The notes below the pieces were generated by a model. That model was given only the letters and a program-made list of their open reading frames with translations, had not been told where the DNA came from and ran no database searches. DNA of 64,000 nucleotides. Source: Legionella qingyii (GTDB taxonomy: Bacteria; Pseudomonadota; Gammaproteobacteria; Legionellales; Legionellaceae). A program made the position numbers and the translations under genes. Below, in pieces: positions 49,540 to 59,621 of the stretch. The DNA is taken from the NCBI RefSeq assembly GCF_003184185.1, contig NZ_QHJG01000007.1, positions 100,159 to 164,158 of the forward strand. Direction: 5' to 3'. Positions within the stretch are counted from its first letter, which is position 1; every line of letters begins with the position of its first letter.

Positions 49540-49911
49540 ATGGGTCATAATTTTAAACGTACAGATCGAGTCGCTGAGATGATTCAGCGAAAGTTAGCGC
49601 AGATAATTCCTATGGAAGTAAAAGACCCGCGCTTGACAGGGTTTGTTACCATATCAGCAGTAAAAGTTGCTGCTGATTTGGGACATGCCAAAGTATATTT
49701 TACCGTTCTTAATGACGATAAAGAAACAACGGCGACTATTTTAAATGCGGCTGCTAGTTATTTACGTAGTGCATTGGCACGCAGTATTACTTTGCGTACA
49801 GTTCCTCAACTTCATTTTGTATATGATGAATCAATAGAGTATGGAGAACGTTTAAGCCGTCTTATCGATAAAGTGAATCCGCCAAGTTCCGAAGATGATG
49901 AAAGCAATTAA
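49540..49911 (+). CDS. rbfA: Ribosome-binding factor A
   Basis: A 123-residue KH-type protein for late 30S maturation and cold adaptation. Family blocks are [26 protein letters not shown] (read piecewise), [22 protein letters not shown] and [24 protein letters not shown]. The end overlaps truB by 17 bases, so the pair is coupled. Confidence 0.96.
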   Translation: MGHNFKRTDRVAEMIQRKLAQIIPMEVKDPRLTGFVTISAVKVAADLGHAKVYFTVLNDDKETTATILNAAASYLRSALARSITLRTVPQLHFVYDESIEYGERLSRLIDKVNPPSSEDDESN

Positions 49912-50800
49912 TCCTTCAGCATTAGATGGAATTTTATTGCTGAATAAATCAGAAGGAATGACCTCGAACACTGCGTTGCAGAAAGCAAAGAGGCTGATAG
50001 GTGCAAAGAAAGCTGGCCATACTGGAAGTTTAGATCCACTCGCCACGGGTATGTTGCCTCTTTGTTTCGGCGAAGCGACCAAAGTATGTCAATTTTTGCT
50101 TGATGCAGATAAATGTTACCAAACTACGGGTTTATTAGGCATTAAAACTAATACTGCTGATGCAACAGGTGACATAATCGCTCGTACTGAAGTATTTGAA
50201 ATTTCAGAGGCTAATTTGCTTGATGTATTAATGCAACATACAGGTCATATAAAGCAGGTGCCTTCGATGTTTTCCGCTTTAAAACATAATGGAACACCTC
50301 TTTATCGTTTGGCCAGAGAAGGGATTCATATCGAGAGAAAAGCACGTGAGATCCTGATTAGTAATTTGCAACTTAATGCATTTGACAGTAATCAATTTTC
50401 ATTAACCGTAACTTGCAGTAAAGGAACCTATATTCGCAATTTAGTTGAAGATATTGGTGATGCTTTAGGTGTTGGGGCTCATGTAACTCGGTTACATCGG
50501 GTTTATACGTCAGGTTTAGAAAATATGCCTATGTATTCTCTGGATGAATTAGAGGAAATGACTATTTCAGAACGAAAAGCTTGCTTAATTCCTATGGATA
50601 GAGCAATTAGTCATTTGGAAAAAGTGACTCTTTTGAGCGAAGAAATTGTTATAATTCGTCAAGGTAGAGTAGTTACAAATAAAATAGGTGTAGAAAGAGA
50701 AGATTGTGTTCGTCTTTATGATGAGAATGCACAGTTTATTGGGTTAGGTGAACGAAATATCCAAGGTGATATTAAAGCGAAACGATTACTTTCTTTTTAA
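49895..50800 (+). CDS. truB: tRNA pseudouridine-55 synthase
   Basis: A 301-residue enzyme making pseudouridine 55 in the T-loop of all tRNAs. The catalytic Asp lies in [19 protein letters not shown]. Other motifs are [36 protein letters not shown] and [15 protein letters not shown], with a C-terminal PUA-like part. Two consecutive ATG codons (49895 and 49898) are possible starts; both are inside the end of rbfA. Confidence 0.96.
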   Translation: MMKAINPSALDGILLLNKSEGMTSNTALQKAKRLIGAKKAGHTGSLDPLATGMLPLCFGEATKVCQFLLDADKCYQTTGLLGIKTNTADATGDIIARTEVFEISEANLLDVLMQHTGHIKQVPSMFSALKHNGTPLYRLAREGIHIERKAREILISNLQLNAFDSNQFSLTVTCSKGTYIRNLVEDIGDALGVGAHVTRLHRVYTSGLENMPMYSLDELEEMTISERKACLIPMDRAISHLEKVTLLSEEIVIIRQGRVVTNKIGVEREDCVRLYDENAQFIGLGERNIQGDIKAKRLLSF

Positions 50801-50871
50801 TTCTTTTTATATATTAAAAGAGTGATTACCGCTAAATATGAAATTTTTTGCACAAAAATAATTTTCAGTAC

Positions 50872-50900
50872 TTGTTTCGTTGGACATGCCTTGGTAGAAT
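50872..50900 (+). promoter_or_regulatory. Sigma70 promoter for rpsO
   Basis: TTGTTT (50872-50877), 17 bases, TAGAAT (50895-50900), with TG one base upstream of the -10 (extended -10). It gives a leader of about 36 bases before rpsO, consistent with rpsO-pnp having its own promoter after truB. Confidence 0.6.
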
Positions 50901-50942
50901 GTTCGCCTTTAAATGAATACTTAGTAGTTCCAGGAGTGTATA

Positions 50943-51218
50943 ATGTCGCTAAGCAGCGCAGATAAAGCAGCAATTGTTAATGAATACAAGCGTACCGATA
51001 AAGATACTGGTTCGCCTGAAGTTCAGGTTTCTATTATTACTGGCCGTATTAAATATTTAACTGAGCACTTTAAAGAACACAAAAAAGATTTTCATTCTCG
51101 ACGTGGACTGCAAGAACTTGTTAATAAGCGTCGTAAGCTGTTGAAATATTTAAAGCGTAACGATGAAGCTCGCTATCAAACATTGATCCAAAGTCTGGAA
51201 CTGAGAGATTCTTATTGA
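50943..51218 (+). CDS. rpsO: 30S ribosomal protein S15
   Basis: A 91-residue primary rRNA-binding protein of the 30S platform. The signature DTGSPEVQVSIITGRIKYLTEHFKEHKKDFHSRRGL (read piecewise) and RRKLLKYLKRNDEARYQTLI are unmistakable. It carries a good AGGAG site 7 bases before ATG. A strong terminator lies between it and pnp. Confidence 0.98.
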   Translation: MSLSSADKAAIVNEYKRTDKDTGSPEVQVSIITGRIKYLTEHFKEHKKDFHSRRGLQELVNKRRKLLKYLKRNDEARYQTLIQSLELRDSY

Positions 51219-51275
51219 TTGCTGAGCAAATACATTTCTTTACGAATGTACTTTACAAAAAATACTTTAAATAAA

Positions 51276-51300
51276 GGCGCATTTTTCTGCGCCTTTTTTT
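51276..51300 (+). terminator. Rho-independent terminator between rpsO and pnp
   Basis: GGCGCA (51276-51281) pairs with TGCGCC (51288-51293), extended by A-T pairs, followed by seven T. This matches the partial terminator placed between rpsO and pnp in E. coli; read-through is needed for pnp unless it has its own promoter. Confidence 0.9.
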
Positions 51301-51329
51301 CGTTATAATTACTTAAAGAGGAAGATTAC

Positions 51330-53507
51330 GTGGCTAAGTTTACAAAAGAAATAGCATTTGGTGACCACACGCTTATATTGGAAACTGGTGAAATTGCGCG
51401 ACAAGCGGATGGAGCTGTATTAGCCAGTATGAATGGCACTCAAGTATTAGCTACAGTAGTTGGTAAAAAAGAAGGTGGTGAAGAAAATGGTTTTTTCCCA
51501 TTAACAGTAAATTACCAGGAAAAATTTTACGCAGTAGGTAAAATACCTGGTGGATTTAATAAACGCGAAGGCAGACCATCAGATAATGAAACTCTAACTT
51601 CACGACTCATTGATCGCCCTATTCGTCCATTATTTCCTGAAGGTTTTTGCAATGAAGTACAAGTCATTGTTACGGTACTTTCTCTAAACCCCGAAGTTTC
51701 TGCAGATATTGTTGCAATGGTCGCCTCTTCTGCAGCATTAGCTCTGTCTGGGGTTCCTTTTAACGGTCCAATTGGCGCTGCTCGTGTAGGTTATAAGGAC
51801 GGTATTTACTTATTGAATCCAAGCCGCAAAGACCTGGAGCAATCCAAACTTGATTTAGTAGTTGCAGGAACTAAAGATGCGATTTTAATGGTCGAGTCAG
51901 AAGCTAAAGAATTAAGTGAAGACATTATGCGCGGCGCAATTATGTTTGGTCATGAAATGATGAAAAATGTGATCAAAGCAATAGAAGAGCTTGCAGCACA
52001 AGGTGGAAAAACTCGTTGGGAGTGGACAGCTCCTGAAGTGGATACTTCTTTACAAGAACGAGTTTCAGATATGGTGAAACAAGATGTTGAAGCAGCGTAT
52101 CTGATTAAAGATAAACAAGAGCGTTACCAACGTTTGAATGAGTTAAAAGAACAAACAATATCAGCACTGCAAGCAGAGAATGATGAGTTAAAAGCCGATG
52201 TAATTGGCAATATGTTTGTCGAAATAGAACGTGCTACTGTACGTAATCGCATTCTTGATGGTGAGCCACGAATCGACGGTCGTGACCACAAAACTGTCCG
52301 TCCAATTGCGATTCGTACAAAACTGCTAGAAAGAACACACGGTTCCGTTTTGTTCACTCGTGGTGAAACCCAAGCTATTGTTGTTGCTACTTTGGGTAAT
52401 GAGCGTGATGCACAAATCCTAGATAATATTACCGGTGAATCGAAAGACCGCTTTATGCTGCATTATAATTTCCCTCCTTATTCGGTTGGGGAAACCGGTA
52501 TGGTTGGCAGTCCCAAACGTAGAGAGATTGGACATGGTCGCCTAGCAAAACGTGCAATCATGGCTGTTTTGCCCGAGGCAAATGAATTTCCCTATGTTTT
52601 AAGAGTTGTTTCTGAAATTACTGAATCTAATGGTTCAAGTTCGATGGCTACAGTATGTGGCACTAGTCTTGCGCTGATGGATGCAGGTGTTCCCTTAAAA
52701 GCACCTGTAGCTGGAGTCGCGATGGGCTTGATTAAAGAGGGGGATCGTTACGCAGTATTAACTGATATATTAGGTGATGAAGACCATTTAGGTGATATGG
52801 ATTTCAAGGTAGCAGGTACTGAACATGGAATCACAGCATTACAAATGGATATTAAAATCCATGGTATTACCAATGAAATTATGGAACAAGCTTTAGACCA
52901 AGCCTTAGCTGGTCGCTTGCATATCCTAGGCGTAATGAATAATGCATTATCAGAGCATCGGGACGAATTATCTCAGCATGCACCTCGCATTACTACAATG
53001 AAAGTTGCTGAAGACAAGATCCGCACTATTATCGGTAAAGGTGGTGCAACAATTAAAGGATTAATTGACAGTACCGGTGTTTCTATAGATATCGATGATA
53101 CAGGTGTTGTTCAATTATTTTCTCCAGATATGAATGCATTGGAAGAAGCACAAAAGCAAATTAAGGCATTAATTGCTGAAATAGAGGTTGGCCAAACTTA
53201 TCATGGTAAAGTAAGTAAGATCGTTGATTTTGGCGCCTTTATCAATCTTTTACCTGGTAAAGATGGATTACTCCATATTTCTCAAATTTGTAGCGATCGT
53301 TCACAAAAAGTCGAAGCAGTACTGCAAGAAGGACAAGATATTGTAGTATTTGTTGCGGGAATTGATAAGCAAGGTCGTGTAAAGCTTGAGTGGAAAGATA
53401 GACCACAAGCAGAAGAAGTAACAGCCACTCCTGCTGAAGAAGCTCATCATGAAAAAGAGCCTAGTGAAGCAGCAAATGAAGGTATTAGTGAAGGAGAAGA
53501 AGAATAA
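51330..53507 (+). CDS. pnp: Polyribonucleotide nucleotidyltransferase (PNPase)
   Basis: A 725-residue phosphorolytic 3'-5' exoribonuclease. Domain order: two RNase PH domains (about 1-230 and 305-550) with the all-alpha linker between; a KH domain ([17 protein letters not shown]); an S1 domain ([17 protein letters not shown] and DGLLHISQI); and an acidic Glu-rich tail. The second PH domain carries the catalytic-site blocks [18 protein letters not shown] and [18 protein letters not shown]. It starts at GTG 51330 with AGAGGAA upstream. Length is near E. coli (711). Confidence 0.98.
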   Translation: MAKFTKEIAFGDHTLILETGEIARQADGAVLASMNGTQVLATVVGKKEGGEENGFFPLTVNYQEKFYAVGKIPGGFNKREGRPSDNETLTSRLIDRPIRPLFPEGFCNEVQVIVTVLSLNPEVSADIVAMVASSAALALSGVPFNGPIGAARVGYKDGIYLLNPSRKDLEQSKLDLVVAGTKDAILMVESEAKELSEDIMRGAIMFGHEMMKNVIKAIEELAAQGGKTRWEWTAPEVDTSLQERVSDMVKQDVEAAYLIKDKQERYQRLNELKEQTISALQAENDELKADVIGNMFVEIERATVRNRILDGEPRIDGRDHKTVRPIAIRTKLLERTHGSVLFTRGETQAIVVATLGNERDAQILDNITGESKDRFMLHYNFPPYSVGETGMVGSPKRREIGHGRLAKRAIMAVLPEANEFPYVLRVVSEITESNGSSSMATVCGTSLALMDAGVPLKAPVAGVAMGLIKEGDRYAVLTDILGDEDHLGDMDFKVAGTEHGITALQMDIKIHGITNEIMEQALDQALAGRLHILGVMNNALSEHRDELSQHAPRITTMKVAEDKIRTIIGKGGATIKGLIDSTGVSIDIDDTGVVQLFSPDMNALEEAQKQIKALIAEIEVGQTYHGKVSKIVDFGAFINLLPGKDGLLHISQICSDRSQKVEAVLQEGQDIVVFVAGIDKQGRVKLEWKDRPQAEEVTATPAEEAHHEKEPSEAANEGISEGEEE

Positions 53508-53518
53508 GAAACTATCCA

Positions 53519-53556
53519 TTCTTCCGCATATATAGGTGTGGAAGAAAGATTTTTAG
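53519..53556 (+). terminator. Probable terminator after pnp
   Basis: TTCTTCCGCA (53519-53528) pairs with TGTGGAAGAA (53537-53546) including one G-U pair, followed by AGATTTTTAG. It is 12 bases after the pnp stop. Confidence 0.65.
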
Positions 53557-53559
53557 TTG

Positions 53560-53626
53560 TAACCCGAGTGAAGCAAAAATATGACTAATATAGCCTCCCG
53601 GGTTACGCTTTGCTTCACCCAGGTTA
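53560..53626. repeat. TAACCCGRGTGAAGC inverted-repeat element
   Basis: TAACCCGAGTGAAGCAA (53560-53576) and TTGCTTCACCCAGGTTA (53610-53626) are reverse complements with two mismatches, flanking a centre that itself contains CCCGGGTTACGC. It lies between the convergent pnp and folE genes. The TAACCCGGG core is shared with hairpins at 811, 15241 and 16979. Confidence 0.65.
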
Positions 53627-53657
53627 TAATGCTAGAAAATGGAGATGGAAAGCAGGA

Positions 53658-54203
53658 TTACTTATTGTGAGTCAAGGTTAAGAATTCGGCTCGACTTGTT
53701 GGGCTATTTCGCATATCACCAAGCATTACTGAAGTGGTCATTACTGAGTTTTGCTTTTCGACGCCGCGCATCATCATACACAGATGTTTGGCTTCAATTA
53801 CTACAGCTACACCTCGTGCACCGGTAATTGACTCTAAGCAGTTCGCTATTTCTGAAGTTAGCCGTTCCTGTATTTGCAAGCGTCGCGCAAAGTAATCAAC
53901 AATTCGGGCTACTTTCGATAAACCTATTACTTTTCCATTAGGAATGTATCCAACATGACATTTGCCAAGAAATGGAAGTAAATGGTGCTCGCACATGGAA
54001 TACATTTCAATATCCTTGACTATAACCATTTCACTCATATCAGAATCAAAAAGTGCGTCATTAATAATATCATCCAGGCTCTCATTATAGCCTTTAGTCA
54101 AATAACGCATGGCATTGGCCGCACGCGTAGGAGTGTCAATCAACCCTTGGCGACTTATGTCTTCACCTAATTGTATTAGCAGTTCTTTATATAGTTTTTC
54201 CAT
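53658..54203 (-). CDS. folE: GTP cyclohydrolase I (type IA)
   Basis: A 181-residue zinc enzyme converting GTP to 7,8-dihydroneopterin triphosphate, first step of folate and, where present, queuosine or biopterin routes. The zinc ligands are Cys and His in [12 protein letters not shown] and Cys in [12 protein letters not shown]. Other signatures are [41 protein letters not shown] (read piecewise) and RAEFLTL at the end. The pathway partner folP is elsewhere in this window. A HIT-family gene lies 9 bases upstream on the same strand, so both may be one transcript. Confidence 0.96.
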   Translation of the reverse strand: MEKLYKELLIQLGEDISRQGLIDTPTRAANAMRYLTKGYNESLDDIINDALFDSDMSEMVIVKDIEMYSMCEHHLLPFLGKCHVGYIPNGKVIGLSKVARIVDYFARRLQIQERLTSEIANCLESITGARGVAVVIEAKHLCMMMRGVEKQNSVMTTSVMLGDMRNSPTSRAEFLTLTHNK

Positions 54204-54212
54204 TGTTCTTTC

Positions 54213-54554
54213 CTACCCAGGGGGCCAAGTCATATGACGTCCGCCCAGCAAATGTAAATGAATGTGATATACTGTTTGGCCACCGTCGGGATTAATGTTA
54301 AAAACTAATCGATATCCTGCGTCACTTATTCCTTCAGTTTGAGCAATTTTTTTTGCCCCTAAAATCATTTTTCCCAACAGGGCCTGGTTTTCATCGCTGG
54401 CGTCATTCAGCGTAGCAATATGTTGCTTCGGAATAATCAGCAGATGTTTAGGAGCTTGCGGGTTGAGATCACGAAAAGCCATTATCTCATCGTCTTCAAA
54501 AACTACTGATGCAGGAATTGCACCTTGTGCAATTTTGCAAAACAAGCAATTCAT
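54213..54554 (-). CDS. hinT: HIT-family nucleotide hydrolase (HinT-like)
   Basis: A 113-residue histidine-triad protein. The active-site motif YHIHLHLLGGR and the N-terminal CLFCKIAQGAIPASVV with FRDLNPQAPKHLLIIPKQH fit the HinT branch, which hydrolyses purine nucleoside phosphoramidates. I prefer the ATG ending at 54554 because MNCLFCKIAQG matches the family start and GAGA lies upstream; an ATG four codons earlier is in frame. It precedes folE by 9 bases on the minus strand. Confidence 0.93.
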   Translation of the reverse strand: MNCLFCKIAQGAIPASVVFEDDEIMAFRDLNPQAPKHLLIIPKQHIATLNDASDENQALLGKMILGAKKIAQTEGISDAGYRLVFNINPDGGQTVYHIHLHLLGGRHMTWPPG

Positions 54555-54840
54555 AAGCAATCTCATTGTGATTAAAAAAGACTATTATACATTGCATTAC
54601 TTATAATGCGACAGCTTCTCTTTGCCTTTTAACGTGTTTTTTCGCATAATAGCCGCTTTATGTTGCAAATTTGCATTCGTACCAAGATTTTTATTTAAAG
54701 TAAACCCATAATGGTGAGAGTACTTATTCCTGTTAGAACCGGCTTGCGCCCTAAAGGACGGCGTTTGTCGAATTATCAAGGATATATTATGTCTTATCGT
54801 TTTACTGTATTTTTATTCTATTAAGAGGGGAGAAGAATAA

Positions 54841-55377
54841 ATGAGTTTAATGAGAATTAGCAGTGGTCGTGATTTACCAAAGGAAATTAATGTAATTATT
54901 GAAATCCCTATGCATAGTGAGCCTGTAAAGTATGAAGTAAATAAAGAGTCCGGAGTATTATTTGTTGACCGCTTTTTAACGACTCCCATGTTTTATCCAG
55001 TCAATTACGGTTATGTTCCGCACACTTTATCAGAAGACGGGGATCCAGTTGACGTTCTCGTTGTGACTCCAGTTCCTCTTGTAGGTGGATCGGTTATTCC
55101 ATGTCGACCCGTAGGTATGTTAAAAATGACTGATGAGTCAGGCGTAGATGCTAAAATCTTAGCGGTTCCTACGAATAAGCTAACTAAAATTTATGAATCG
55201 ATTCAATCATATGAAGATCTGCCGCAGCATCTATTAAACTCTTTGGAACATTTTTTCAGTCATTATAAAGATTTGGAAGAAGGTAAATGGGTTAAACTGG
55301 ATGGTTGGGTTGGTCCAGACGCGGCGTTCGAAGAGATTAAGGCCAGCGTAGCTCGATATAATAATGAGCAAAATTAG
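54841..55377 (+). CDS. ppa: Inorganic pyrophosphatase
   Basis: A 178-residue soluble family I pyrophosphatase that drives biosynthesis by removing pyrophosphate. The active-site signature [10 protein letters not shown] (three Asp) follows YGYVPHTLS, and the Lys/Glu/Tyr set near the N-terminus is in [17 protein letters not shown]. Length is near E. coli Ppa (176). A GAGGGGAGAAG ribosome-binding site precedes the ATG. It is monocistronic by spacing, with 214 gene-free bases after it. Confidence 0.97.
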   Translation: MSLMRISSGRDLPKEINVIIEIPMHSEPVKYEVNKESGVLFVDRFLTTPMFYPVNYGYVPHTLSEDGDPVDVLVVTPVPLVGGSVIPCRPVGMLKMTDESGVDAKILAVPTNKLTKIYESIQSYEDLPQHLLNSLEHFFSHYKDLEEGKWVKLDGWVGPDAAFEEIKASVARYNNEQN

Positions 55378-55591
55378 TTGAAATTTATTTTTTCCGATGA
55401 AAGAAATATTCGTGGGGTTTGGGCGAAGACATACGGTCAAGACCCCTGAAACATAATATAGTGCGACTTTAGTGTTGGGTTACACAGCATTAAAACGGAA
55501 GTGTTGCATTTATCGGTCTGCTCACCCTTACTATCAATTGATGCTCTAAGTTGTGGCATGAAGATAAGAGACAACTTTTAAGCTGAATCAA

Positions 55592-56164
55592 ATGGAGCAA
55601 AAATTGTTAAAATCCAATTTTTATTTAATAACAGGTGGTCCAGGCGTAGGCAAAAGTTCTGTTATAAAATTGTTACAAATGAATTCATTCACCGTAGTTA
55701 GTGAAGCAGCAAGAACAATTATAAAAGAGCAAAAACAGCAGGGACACAATGCGATACAAGTTGATAATCGATTTAAATTTTGTCAATTAATGCTGCAACA
55801 ATGTTTGCACGATTTTTTGGAGTATTCCGAGTTCGTTTCCCCCGTCTTTTTTGACCGAGGACTACCTGATTTATTAGGTTATCAGTCAATCGCCAGTGGA
55901 GCAGCTTGGGATAACCTGATTAAAGATATTGTGCTTGTAAATAAACAATATAGATATAATCAACGCGTATTTATATTTCCTCCATGGCAAGAAATATATA
56001 CAACCGATGAAGAACGGGTGCATACCTTTGAACAAGCTGTTTTGGCTTATGACATAGTCAAAGAAGCACTTATTAGTGCAAACTACGATTTAATTGAAGT
56101 ACCGAAGCTATCTGTTGAACAACGTGTAACATTTATTTTAGAAAAAATTAATATAGTGATATAA
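55592..56164 (+). CDS. AAA_28-type P-loop NTPase
   Basis: A 190-residue P-loop protein. Walker A is FYLITGGPGVGKSSVIKLL at the N-terminus and a Walker B-like FFDRGLPDLLGY lies near residue 88. The conserved SEAARTIIKEQ block and the YTTDEERVHTFEQA region are typical of the AAA_28/NadR-kinase-like predicted ATPases. Members are thought to be small-molecule kinases or ATPases with unknown substrate. There is no membrane segment. The ribosome-binding site is weak. Neighbours give no pathway hint. Confidence 0.75.
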   Translation: MEQKLLKSNFYLITGGPGVGKSSVIKLLQMNSFTVVSEAARTIIKEQKQQGHNAIQVDNRFKFCQLMLQQCLHDFLEYSEFVSPVFFDRGLPDLLGYQSIASGAAWDNLIKDIVLVNKQYRYNQRVFIFPPWQEIYTTDEERVHTFEQAVLAYDIVKEALISANYDLIEVPKLSVEQRVTFILEKINIVI

Positions 56165-56294
56165 GAATCAACTTTAGAATCGTATAGCAATGCCCTACCC
56201 TCAATGCTAATAAGGTTGAATCAAATATTGAATCTCGCTTTCTTTGAAGCCATATGATACTTTATTTCGTGTTATAAAAGCATGAGGTAATTCG

Positions 56295-57560
56295 GTGACA
56301 TACCATCTTTCTACATTGTTTCTTATATTGCTTTTTTTAATTCTCTTGGCTGCATTTTTTGCTGCCACTGAAATTGGTATGATGTCGATTAATCGCTATA
56401 AGTTAAAACATCTAGTCAAGAAAGAGAATAAACAAGCAACGCGAGTGAATCAAATACTCTCTCGACCCGATCGACTATTGAGCGTTGTCTTAATCGGTAA
56501 TACTCTGGCTAATATCCTTGCATCAACCATAGCAACTTTGATTGGTCAGCGTGTTTATGGTGATGCGGGTATTGCTATAGCAACCATCATTTTAACGCTG
56601 GTGATTTTAGTATTTGCTGAAATGATACCCAAGACATTCGCAGCAATTTATCCACAAAAAGTTGCATTTGCTACTTCATTGCCACTACAAATACTTCAAT
56701 TGATTTTTGCCCCCTTGGTATACATCAGCAGCTCTATGTCTAACGGTGTATTACGTTTATTTCGGATCTCAATTGACAAAATACAAAAGGAATTCTTGAC
56801 GAATGAAGAATTACGCTCAGTGGTACATGAAGCAGGGGGGCTATTACCAGTTGAGCATAAGAGTATGTTGATTAGTCTTCTAGATTTGGAGCAAGCTACG
56901 GTAGAAGATATTATGATTCCTAAATCGGATATTGTTGGTATCGATATCGAAGAGCCTTGGTCGGAAATTCTGTATCAATTAGAAACAGCAAAACATACCC
57001 GTTTGCCTTTATACCGCAATTCCATTGATGATCTGGTAGGAATGATCCATGTGCGTGATGTATTAAATTTGGCTATAGATAATGAGTTGGATCTTAAAAG
57101 TCTACTGAAAGCAGCGGATGAGCCATATTATATTCCTGAGGCTACTTCGCTTAATATTCAAATATTAAATTTCAGAAAAATGAAGAGACGAAGTTCCTTT
57201 GTAGTTGATGAATATGGAGATATTCAGGGCTTAGTCACAATGGAAGATATACTTGAAGAAATTGTAGGTGAATTTACTACAGATGTGGCTGCACTAAGTC
57301 GAGATATTACTCCGCAAAGCGATGGCTCAGTTATTGTTGATGCAAGCATAACATTACGTCATCTAAACCGATTAATGGGATGGCAATTACCGATGATAGG
57401 GCCAAAAACGTTAAGCGGATTAATTGTCGAGCATCTTGGCTATATTCCTCCAGCTGATTCATGTTTAACTATAGAGAACTATCGGATGGAAATACTAAGA
57501 GTCGGCGACAATACAATTAAAAGTGTAAAAATGTTCAAAATAAGCAAGAGGCGCAAATAA
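56295..57560 (+). CDS. CorC/HlyC-family membrane protein (DUF21, CBS pair)
   Basis: A 421-residue protein with an N-terminal DUF21/CNNM membrane domain (about four helices, 1-150; includes FFAATEIGMMSINRYKLKHL). A CBS pair follows (about 205-320; VEDIMIPKSDIVGIDIEE, HTRLPLYRNSIDDLVGMIHVRDVL, FVVDEYGDIQGLVTMEDILEEIVGEF) and then a C-terminal CorC_HlyC transporter-associated domain. The family covers YfjD/YoaE-like proteins linked to Mg/Co efflux. It starts at a GTG with GAGG upstream. It is not a hemolysin in any demonstrated sense. Confidence 0.9.
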   Translation: MTYHLSTLFLILLFLILLAAFFAATEIGMMSINRYKLKHLVKKENKQATRVNQILSRPDRLLSVVLIGNTLANILASTIATLIGQRVYGDAGIAIATIILTLVILVFAEMIPKTFAAIYPQKVAFATSLPLQILQLIFAPLVYISSSMSNGVLRLFRISIDKIQKEFLTNEELRSVVHEAGGLLPVEHKSMLISLLDLEQATVEDIMIPKSDIVGIDIEEPWSEILYQLETAKHTRLPLYRNSIDDLVGMIHVRDVLNLAIDNELDLKSLLKAADEPYYIPEATSLNIQILNFRKMKRRSSFVVDEYGDIQGLVTMEDILEEIVGEFTTDVAALSRDITPQSDGSVIVDASITLRHLNRLMGWQLPMIGPKTLSGLIVEHLGYIPPADSCLTIENYRMEILRVGDNTIKSVKMFKISKRRK

Positions 57561-57565
57561 TGAAG

Positions 57566-58294
57566 CTATTTTGTATCACTTTCTTTTAAAGTGATCACTT
57601 GTGCCGTAAACATATAACCACCATTGCGAATGGTTTTGATTAATGCCGGTTTTTTTGCATCAACTTCAATTTTCTGGCGTAGTCGGCTTATTTGCACATC
57701 AATTCTTCGGTCAAAAGGATTTAGATCACTATTTTTGGTGATTTGCAGCAGGAGCTCCCGGTCCAGGATGCGTTGGGGTTGCAGTACAAAGGTAAGTAAT
57801 AAATCATATTCCCCAGCACTTAACAGTAATTCTTCATTGGTATTATCACGAAATACTTGCCTGGAAGCAGGATAGAGTCGCCAATTGGAAAAAACTAGAA
57901 CTTCTTTTTCCTGCTCAGATTGTTGGCGTGCACGTAAGACACGTCGGTTAATTGCGCTGACTCGTGCATGGAGCTCTCTTGGTAATAATGGTTTTACAAT
58001 AAAATCATCTGCTCCCGCTTCGAGTACTTTAATACAGGCATCTTCATCTGGAGTATCGTTTAAAATCAATAAAGGCACAGGATAGTTTGTATAAAATTGA
58101 TGAATTGCTTGGAGGTCATTTTGCAAAATAGACCAATGAATTAAAATGGCCATAGGTTTTCCTACTCCACTTTGAATGGGAGCAAATAATTGCTTTTGCT
58201 GTACAATTTTAATATTAAATTGTGCAAAGTATTTCTTGAGATCCTCACTCACAGGATCGTTATCGATGAATAAAAGATAACTGGGTTGCGGCAT
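57566..58294 (-). CDS. OmpR-type response regulator with degenerate receiver
   Basis: A 242-residue regulator with an N-terminal receiver fold and a C-terminal winged helix (trans_reg_C) with LSAGEYDLLLTFVLQPQRILDRELLL and DRRIDVQISRLRQKIE. The receiver keeps Asp11 and Lys101 (VKPL), but the phosphoacceptor position reads AILIHWS: His53 replaces Asp. The conserved Thr/Ser is Asn79 and one acidic residue is Asn12. Phosphorylation by a kinase is therefore unlikely, and no histidine kinase gene is adjacent. The start is the ATG ending at 58294 with GGGA 8 bases upstream; an ATG 16 codons earlier is in frame. It is convergent with the CorC/HlyC-family gene. Confidence 0.88.
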   Translation of the reverse strand: MPQPSYLLFIDNDPVSEDLKKYFAQFNIKIVQQKQLFAPIQSGVGKPMAILIHWSILQNDLQAIHQFYTNYPVPLLILNDTPDEDACIKVLEAGADDFIVKPLLPRELHARVSAINRRVLRARQQSEQEKEVLVFSNWRLYPASRQVFRDNTNEELLLSAGEYDLLLTFVLQPQRILDRELLLQITKNSDLNPFDRRIDVQISRLRQKIEVDAKKPALIKTIRNGGYMFTAQVITLKESDTK

Positions 58295-58515
58295 TAATTT
58301 ATTCCCATTGTTTTTAAGCTGTATTCGTCGTAATTTTGGCAAGATTAGTATCGACTTGCAATTATTTTCGATATTATTCTAGGAGTTATTGGCTCTATTT
58401 TCTACGTCTCGCTGGGATGCTGCTTATCTTAAAATCTTACTGGATCCTCAAAAGTAGCATGTTACATTTTTTCCAGCTGGTACAGTTATATCAGGGCGAT
58501 GCTTGAGGAGAAGGG

Positions 58516-59613
58516 ATGACACAAAATAGAACTCAGTTTTCAAGTTGGTTTGTAACAGACAATGAGCGAGCAAAGGCTTTGGTCAAAAGCGAACTTAAAA
58601 TGACGAAAAATGATCTTGATAGGTATAATTTATGGTTGGAAGGATTTGTTGATTTTTGGAATAAAAGTGATACGAATCATAGGGAGTTGGGAGCTGTATA
58701 TTATGACTGGAGTATTGAACAACAGCAAGTCGCATTGGATAACCTTGCTAATCCCACATTCGCTGGTTTGGTGAATGCAATTTTCTTCTATAAGATACAC
58801 CCGGATAAATTATTTGCTGATGTGATTCATCCTCAAAAGTTAATTTCGGTACAGATGCGTCTAGGGTTATTGCATTATTATATCGAATTAATGCAACAAA
58901 AATTGTATGAGATTGCTTTTCAAAAAGGATTAACCCTAGGGATCGACTATTTTTTGCATGATGAGGACTTACCTCAAGGTATTAGAGTCAAGACAAGTGA
59001 AGAATATAGACAAATGATTCAATCAGCAGTTAAGCGGTTAAAACTCAACTCTAATTCAACTCACGTAAACGGAGAGACCATTGATTACGTATCAGATCTG
59101 AGGAAGGCGTATAAATTTTGGTTTAACCCAAATCGTTTAATAGATGCGGTGATGGTATTAAAACAAAATTTGTTGTCAGGGGGTATAGAGCCAGAAAAGG
59201 GCCCAATTCTTTTTCAAGAAAAATTGGTGTCATTGTATAGCCAACTAACTACTTCCGAATGTGTGGATTTATATGGCTACTTTGCTAATAATGATACACA
59301 GTCTTTACTCTATACCTTCTTTAACATCACTCACAGAGGCACTTTTGATTGGTTGCCGTTACTTAATAATGAAGAACAAGCCGCGGTAGTTGAGGTTTTT
59401 GATGCCTTATGTAGTGTTATGAATGCTTTGCGTATCGAATTGGGAAATAGACATTTCCTCACTGAACCTTATACGTATGATTTAGCGGACTCAAATCTGG
59501 AAATAGACAATCGTAATCGTGATGCAGTATATAGAGTGCTTAAAATTTATAAGCACATTAATACAATCCACGACGATGTTATTGAACAATTATTCCAGTC
59601 TATCGAAGAATAA
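58516..59613 (+). CDS. Protein of unknown function (365 aa)
   Basis: I do not recognise this protein. It is a soluble, predominantly helical 365-residue sequence without a signal peptide, membrane helix, zinc motif or nucleotide-binding loop. Trp/Tyr/Phe are frequent in the first 120 residues (WLEGFVDFWNKSDTNHRELG, YYDWSIEQQQ). The strong ribosome-binding site GGAGAAGGG confirms the start. It is a single gene with 173 upstream bases and opposite-strand neighbours. The C-terminus ends in Ser-Ile-Glu-Glu. The protein could be cytoplasmic or a translocated substrate; nothing in the sequence decides. Confidence 0.7.
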   Translation: MTQNRTQFSSWFVTDNERAKALVKSELKMTKNDLDRYNLWLEGFVDFWNKSDTNHRELGAVYYDWSIEQQQVALDNLANPTFAGLVNAIFFYKIHPDKLFADVIHPQKLISVQMRLGLLHYYIELMQQKLYEIAFQKGLTLGIDYFLHDEDLPQGIRVKTSEEYRQMIQSAVKRLKLNSNSTHVNGETIDYVSDLRKAYKFWFNPNRLIDAVMVLKQNLLSGGIEPEKGPILFQEKLVSLYSQLTTSECVDLYGYFANNDTQSLLYTFFNITHRGTFDWLPLLNNEEQAAVVEVFDALCSVMNALRIELGNRHFLTEPYTYDLADSNLEIDNRNRDAVYRVLKIYKHINTIHDDVIEQLFQSIEE

Positions 59614-59621
59614 TTGAGTAA

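Noticed and set aside
54597..54779. 60-codon ORF on the minus strand upstream of the HIT gene
   Set aside because: No ribosome-binding site, biased composition unlike a folded protein, no coupling to a neighbour; treated as chance.
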